NCBI GenBank assembly: GCA_025370075.1
Contig: CP073016.1
Location: 3,906,001-3,970,000, forward strand
From: Chryseotalea sp. WA131a
Lineage (GTDB): Bacteria; Bacteroidota; Bacteroidia; Cytophagales; Cyclobacteriaceae
Length of the DNA: 64,000 bases
Direction: 5' to 3'
This document shows positions 60,324 through 64,000 of the stretch, in pieces (the stretch's first letter is position 1; the number at the start of each line of letters is the position of its first letter). A program made the position numbers and the translations under genes. The notes under the pieces are model-generated. The model saw only the letters and a program-made list of their open reading frames with translations, did no database searches and was not told where the DNA came from.

Positions 60324-60383
60324 AAATCTGAGCTGTTGATTAGTTCAAAAGCCAATTAAAAAATGAAATGTTAATTTTAAATC

Positions 60384-61346
60384 ATGGGAAGAAAAATAGG
60401 TTATGCTCAAATATTTTTAAGCGCAATTTTGATTTCACTATTGTCGTGTAAAAATGACGAAACCACGCCTGCCCCACCACCTGATAAACCAAGCGAGCAA
60501 ACTACCATCAATCTAACGGTTGACGGAAGAGCGAGAAACTTTATAATTTATCTGCCCATTGGTTACAACAATGCCGGCAAAATGCCCATGATTTTTTCTA
60601 TTCACGGAGGAAATGGAACAGCTGCAGGTCAGATAAAATTAGCCAATTTTTTACCCATTGCCGATAGAGACAAAGTGGTTCTGGTTTTTCCATCCGGAAT
60701 TGATAAAAACTGGAATGATGGCCGACCTACTACTCCCAATCAACAGGGTATAAATGATGTGAGCTTTTTCAACCAAATGTGTGATTATATTATCGCTAAT
60801 TATCCTGTTAATGGAGCAAGAATATATGCCACAGGAATTTCAAATGGCGGGTTTATGTCGTCTCGATTGGGTTGTGAACTAAGCAATCGGATAGCCGCCA
60901 TTGCGGTAGATGCCGCAACAATAGAAGCTACCACTATTGCACCTAGTTGCAACCCTGGCAGGCCTGTTCCTGCAATCTACATTCATGGCACAACTGACCC
61001 TCTTGTTCCATTCGTAGGAGGGCAAATGACAGCTGGGGGAACAGCAGGCGGCACGGTTTTGTCACATGTTCAAGCCATAGATAAATGGGTAAGTATAAAT
61101 GGTTGTAACACAACACCGACCATAACTGATTTGCCCGATATTGCTAACGATGGAACCACCATTACTCAAAGAATCTATTCTGGAGGAACAAATGGAAGCG
61201 AGGTAGTAAGTTACGTTATATTAAATGGAGGGCACACTTGGCCTCAAGGCCCTCAATATTTGCCCGAAGCCATTATAGGAAAGACAAGCCAAGATATGAA
61301 TGCGTGCGAAGTGATATGGACATTTTTCAAAAGATTTAATCGATAA
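60384..61346 (+). CDS. Secreted lipoprotein esterase, copy 3
   Basis: 320 residues; signal with lipobox LLSC (ILISLLSCKNDE), Pro-rich linker, nucleophile GISNGG, acid GTTDPLVPF, His NGGHTWPQG. Nearly identical to copy 2 after residue ~150. Its stop is 5 bp before the start of the alpha/beta hydrolase, so they form a unit. Confidence 0.9.
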   Translation: MGRKIGYAQIFLSAILISLLSCKNDETTPAPPPDKPSEQTTINLTVDGRARNFIIYLPIGYNNAGKMPMIFSIHGGNGTAAGQIKLANFLPIADRDKVVLVFPSGIDKNWNDGRPTTPNQQGINDVSFFNQMCDYIIANYPVNGARIYATGISNGGFMSSRLGCELSNRIAAIAVDAATIEATTIAPSCNPGRPVPAIYIHGTTDPLVPFVGGQMTAGGTAGGTVLSHVQAIDKWVSINGCNTTPTITDLPDIANDGTTITQRIYSGGTNGSEVVSYVILNGGHTWPQGPQYLPEAIIGKTSQDMNACEVIWTFFKRFNR

Positions 61347-61351
61347 ATAGG

Positions 61352-62374
61352 ATGAAAGCATTATTGCAAGCGATGGTTTTTTGCTTTGCCACCAGTATGG
61401 TCTGCGGGCAAATTGATTACTCTATTAACGGAAAGTATTCTCCTGGTGTGATTGAATTTAAAAATTGCACGGACGCAATCCGAGGAAGAAATATTCCAAT
61501 TAAAGTGCATTACCCCCTCGAGAAAGGGCTGTATCCATTGATTATCATTTCGCACGGAGCAGGGGGCGATTGGGATACCCATTTTGCGTTGGCTCATCAC
61601 TTGGCCACTCAAGGCTATGTTGTTTTTTGCCTTGAACACATTGGCAGTAATACCAAAATGCTGAAAAGAAGTATTCGCATTTTTAAAAACTTACGCGATA
61701 TGATACATGATGGCAAAGAGGTTTTAGGGAGGCCACAGGATGTTAGTTTTGCGATTGATCAGGCAATTAGTTGGAACGAATCCATCGAACCTTTAAAGCA
61801 TAAAATAGATACCCAGAACATTGGCGTATTAGGTCATTCATTCGGGGCATACACAAGCATGGTGATTGCCGGCATGAAGCCCGCGTTAGATTGGCTTGAA
61901 CCAAGAGCTGTCTACGGCAATGGCCTTGGAAAAGATGCCAAAGATAAACGGGTTAAGGCTTGTGTAGCATTGTCTCCCCAAGGCGTTGGAGAACCCTTTT
62001 TTAAAAAGGAAAGTTTCTACACTCTGTCGACACCTTTGCTTGGAATTTCAGGAACAGAAGATAAACAACAAGGGGGCATACCACCCATGAATAGGTATGA
62101 GGCCTTTGAATTTTGGAGCAGCACTGGAAACAATGTTTTTGTATGGCTAACCAATGCCCATCATTTGGATTTTACTGACAGCGAGGGCGGAGAAACCCAC
62201 GGGATGAAATCAAAAAACAGAAAGGAAGTGCAAAAGGTGGTAAGAGCAGCCACACTCATGTTTTTTAACCAGCATTTGAAAAACGATGCCCTTTCAAAAA
62301 AGTTTATCAATACAGATGGCTTGAAACCCTATTTAAGCGGAAATGTGAATGCGGTTGAAGTTAGGTCAAAATGA
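61352..62374 (+). CDS. Secreted alpha/beta hydrolase (PAF-acetylhydrolase/dienelactone-hydrolase-like)
   Basis: 340 residues with signal peptide (ALLQAMVFCFATSMVCGQ). Nucleophile Ser in VLGHSFGAYTSMVI, oxyanion segment IIISHGAGGDWDTH, acid likely in ISGTEDKQQ and His in NAHHLDFTD. The layout fits bacterial PAF-acetylhydrolase-like enzymes, which cut small esters. It follows esterase copy 3 by 5 bp, and its first codons were copied along with esterase copy 2. Confidence 0.9.
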   Translation: MKALLQAMVFCFATSMVCGQIDYSINGKYSPGVIEFKNCTDAIRGRNIPIKVHYPLEKGLYPLIIISHGAGGDWDTHFALAHHLATQGYVVFCLEHIGSNTKMLKRSIRIFKNLRDMIHDGKEVLGRPQDVSFAIDQAISWNESIEPLKHKIDTQNIGVLGHSFGAYTSMVIAGMKPALDWLEPRAVYGNGLGKDAKDKRVKACVALSPQGVGEPFFKKESFYTLSTPLLGISGTEDKQQGGIPPMNRYEAFEFWSSTGNNVFVWLTNAHHLDFTDSEGGETHGMKSKNRKEVQKVVRAATLMFFNQHLKNDALSKKFINTDGLKPYLSGNVNAVEVRSK

Positions 62375-62470
62375 TCTGTATTTTCTCAAGCAGCGTAAAT
62401 AACTCTGCTTTTTAGGTTTAGTAGTATCCAATGAATAACATGTGGATAGTTGCTAATTGCAACACAAATG

Positions 62471-62490
62471 TTGGTGAAAAACGCCTGAAA
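62471..62490. repeat. Short dispersed motif (second copy at 1151-1170)
   Basis: ttggtgaaaaacgcctgaaa here and ttggtgaaaaacccctgaaa at 1151-1170 differ at one base of 20; both are in gaps between genes. At 1151 the motif continues into a small cccct/agggg hairpin. Confidence 0.45.
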
Positions 62491-62606
62491 GGAACTTCTT
62501 CAAATCGCCTCTCCCGACCTTTAACAATACACATCAATTATCTGGCGCGGTGTGCACTTCTAAATTTACCCTTTCCCCAGCGATATTCATATCTAATTTC
62601 TTGCGT

Positions 62607-64000
62607 CTATTCCGACTTTAAACTCTCCACCGGATTTCGTTTAGAAGCCCGAAACGTTTGTGAGCCGATAGTGATTAAGCCCAAACCTAACAAGACAACT
62701 ATTCCCAACAAGACAGTCCCGAACCCAAATTCAACTCTGTTGGGAAAATGCTGAAGCCAAAGATTGTTAATGAAGTAACTGAAAGGCGCGCCAATACCTA
62801 TTGACACTAGTAGCATTTTCAAAAATCCTTTTGAAAGCCACAGTGCAACACTCAAATCGCCCGCGCCCATCACCTTCCTAATACCAATCTCCTTGCTTTT
62901 ACGCTCGGTGGTGTAAGTTGCCATTCCCAATAACCCCAAGCAGGCAATGCTGATAGCCAAGAATGCAAAAGAGCTGATTATTGAAACAATATCCACAAAA
63001 CCCTGATTGGTTTCGGCTAGTTGCTCATCGTAGAATTGATAATCTAACGGGTGAATCGGATCCAGCTTTTTCCATGCTTCTTCCAGACGAGCTATTGTCT
63101 CTGTTCGATCAATCGATACGATTTTCAAATTTGCGTAGCGAAAGCTGGATGGGTGATTGTGAATCATTATGGGGGCAATGACTTCTTGCTCACTCGGCAT
63201 ACGAAAACGAAAATCTTGAACCACACCAACTACTTCCACCGTTTCTTTACTGCCATGTTGTTCCATCAGTTCACCAACTATTTCTGATGGATGTTGATAA
63301 CCTAGTTTTTGTACTGCCGATTCATTCAAAAGAATAAACCGATTGCTCGCGTGACTTGAATCTGGCAAATTTTTACCCGCTATGATCTTGAGTTCAAGGG
63401 TTTCCATGAATTTATCATCAGTCACCAATACTGTCACTCCTAGATAGTCTTTTTCGCTACCTGCTATTTTTATTGCTGTGTTATTCTGCGTACCTGTGGC
63501 TGGCAAGTAATCACAAGCTGAAATAGAAGCAACGCCTGGAATTTTACTTAGCTCATTGGAGACTTTTGAATACTCATTGCCTTGCAACTTCACATTGACG
63601 ATCTGCTTCGCATTAAAACCGTAGTCAATGGCCAGATGATGCTTGAACTGATTGTACAACAAGATGGACGTGGTAATAAAAAAAAGCGAAACAATAAATT
63701 GAGACATACTTAAGAACTTTTGCATGCCCCATTTCTTAGAAGGCAGACTTTCTTTTTTCTGAATCGCTAAAATTGGTTGAAGCCTAGACAAGCGGAAGGC
63801 GGGATAAATTCCTGCCAATAGCCCAACCAATAACGCAAACAAAATGAAATAGAGATAGACATGGATGCTATCATGTAATTCAAAATTCAAATAGTTATTG
63901 ACCCACAAGCCTTTGAATGCCGGTTTTACAAACAACAACAAAATCATAGCGAGTACTAAAGAGAGTAACGAAATCAAAATGGATTCACTCAAAAACTGAA
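62607..64000 (-). CDS. FtsX-like ABC permease, C-terminal part (5' end outside the window)
   Basis: The frame is open to the right edge: upstream of the TTG at 63992 the codons read on without a stop, so the gene starts beyond 64000. Visible are a middle cytoplasmic segment (AGIYPAFRLSRLQPILAIQKKE), a MacB-like periplasmic domain, and three final helices with TTERKSKEIGIRKVMGAGDLSVALWLSKGF. It is the same type as the permease at 52598, with no ATPase nearby. Confidence 0.93.
   Translation of the reverse strand, partial: QFLSESILISLLSLVLAMILLLFVKPAFKGLWVNNYLNFELHDSIHVYLYFILFALLVGLLAGIYPAFRLSRLQPILAIQKKESLPSKKWGMQKFLSMSQFIVSLFFITTSILLYNQFKHHLAIDYGFNAKQIVNVKLQGNEYSKVSNELSKIPGVASISACDYLPATGTQNNTAIKIAGSEKDYLGVTVLVTDDKFMETLELKIIAGKNLPDSSHASNRFILLNESAVQKLGYQHPSEIVGELMEQHGSKETVEVVGVVQDFRFRMPSEQEVIAPIMIHNHPSSFRYANLKIVSIDRTETIARLEEAWKKLDPIHPLDYQFYDEQLAETNQGFVDIVSIISSFAFLAISIACLGLLGMATYTTERKSKEIGIRKVMGAGDLSVALWLSKGFLKMLLVSIGIGAPFSYFINNLWLQHFPNRVEFGFGTVLLGIVVLLGLGLITIGSQTFRASKRNPVESLKSE

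Noticed and set aside
62431..62754. 107-codon plus-strand frame before the FtsX gene
   Set aside because: Mostly antisense to the FtsX 3' end and without family similarity.

Overview
The window looks like a chromosome segment of a Bacteroidota bacterium, most likely Cytophagales (inference). Support: a FecA-like TonB-dependent receptor, Bacteroidota-type lipoproteins and families (DUF4292, DUF4293, DUF1599, DUF1080), an SDR-type threonine dehydrogenase next to kbl, a GT3-type glycogen synthase, several FtsX-like permeases, and starts without Shine-Dalgarno sequences. Base composition is moderate except in two AT-rich accessory patches. I saw no tRNA, rRNA or CRISPR array.

Layout. 1-3.8 kb: end of a TonB receptor, a DUF1599 gene, folP and cdaA. 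3.8-4.6 kb: a decayed REP/RAYT unit, a dead IS200-like transposase between two inverted copies of one 30-bp palindrome. 4.7-12.9 kb: a surface-protein/prolyl-oligopeptidase fusion, a 0.9-kb gap with a possible transposase scar, a secreted WD40-caspase protein and a small membrane protein. 13-25 kb: kbl diverging from an SDR threonine dehydrogenase, then a flippase, a TPR protein, a DUF4292 lipoprotein and an EnvC-like M23 protein, followed by clpB and glycogen synthase. 25.3-28.5 kb: a solitary type IIG-like restriction-modification protein. 28.5-32.8 kb: an alkylation-repair neighbourhood (AraC-Ogt fusion, Ada-type zinc domain, 2OG-Fe(II) oxygenase, AlkA) also holding a metallo-hydrolase and a frameshifted gene. 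32.9-39.9 kb (minus strand): histidine kinase, Nat-type ABC exporter, secreted protein, then dnaJ and grpE separated by a four-helix-bundle gene.

39.95-44.55 kb is an accessory island that reads like a cluster of integron-type cassettes without an integrase: orphan ORFs, each followed by a long imperfect attC-like hairpin. An IS110-family element sits against one attC-like core and an IS30 fragment closes the island. 44.6-57.7 kb is housekeeping and metabolism (creatininase family, purine nucleoside phosphorylase, sugar isomerase-like protein, amidohydrolase, tpx, thiolase, DUF1080 protein, FtsX permease, truA, MsbA-like exporter). 57.9-62.4 kb has a beta-lactamase-fold remnant, three tandem secreted esterases of the PHB-depolymerase/feruloyl-esterase type with a duplication scar, and a further alpha/beta hydrolase. 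An FtsX-like permease runs off the right edge.

The most unusual signal is a family of non-coding arrays with strict 7-nt periodicity at gene boundaries (about 1.78, 1.87, 2.80, 9.18, 14.18, 32.82, 36.63, 38.86, 39.27, 39.95, 45.36 and 49.92 kb). Each array has its own word but all share the 7-nt step. Some form hairpins between genes, one encodes a signal-peptide core, and a pair brackets the four-helix-bundle gene inside grpE-dnaJ with 10-bp inverted ends.
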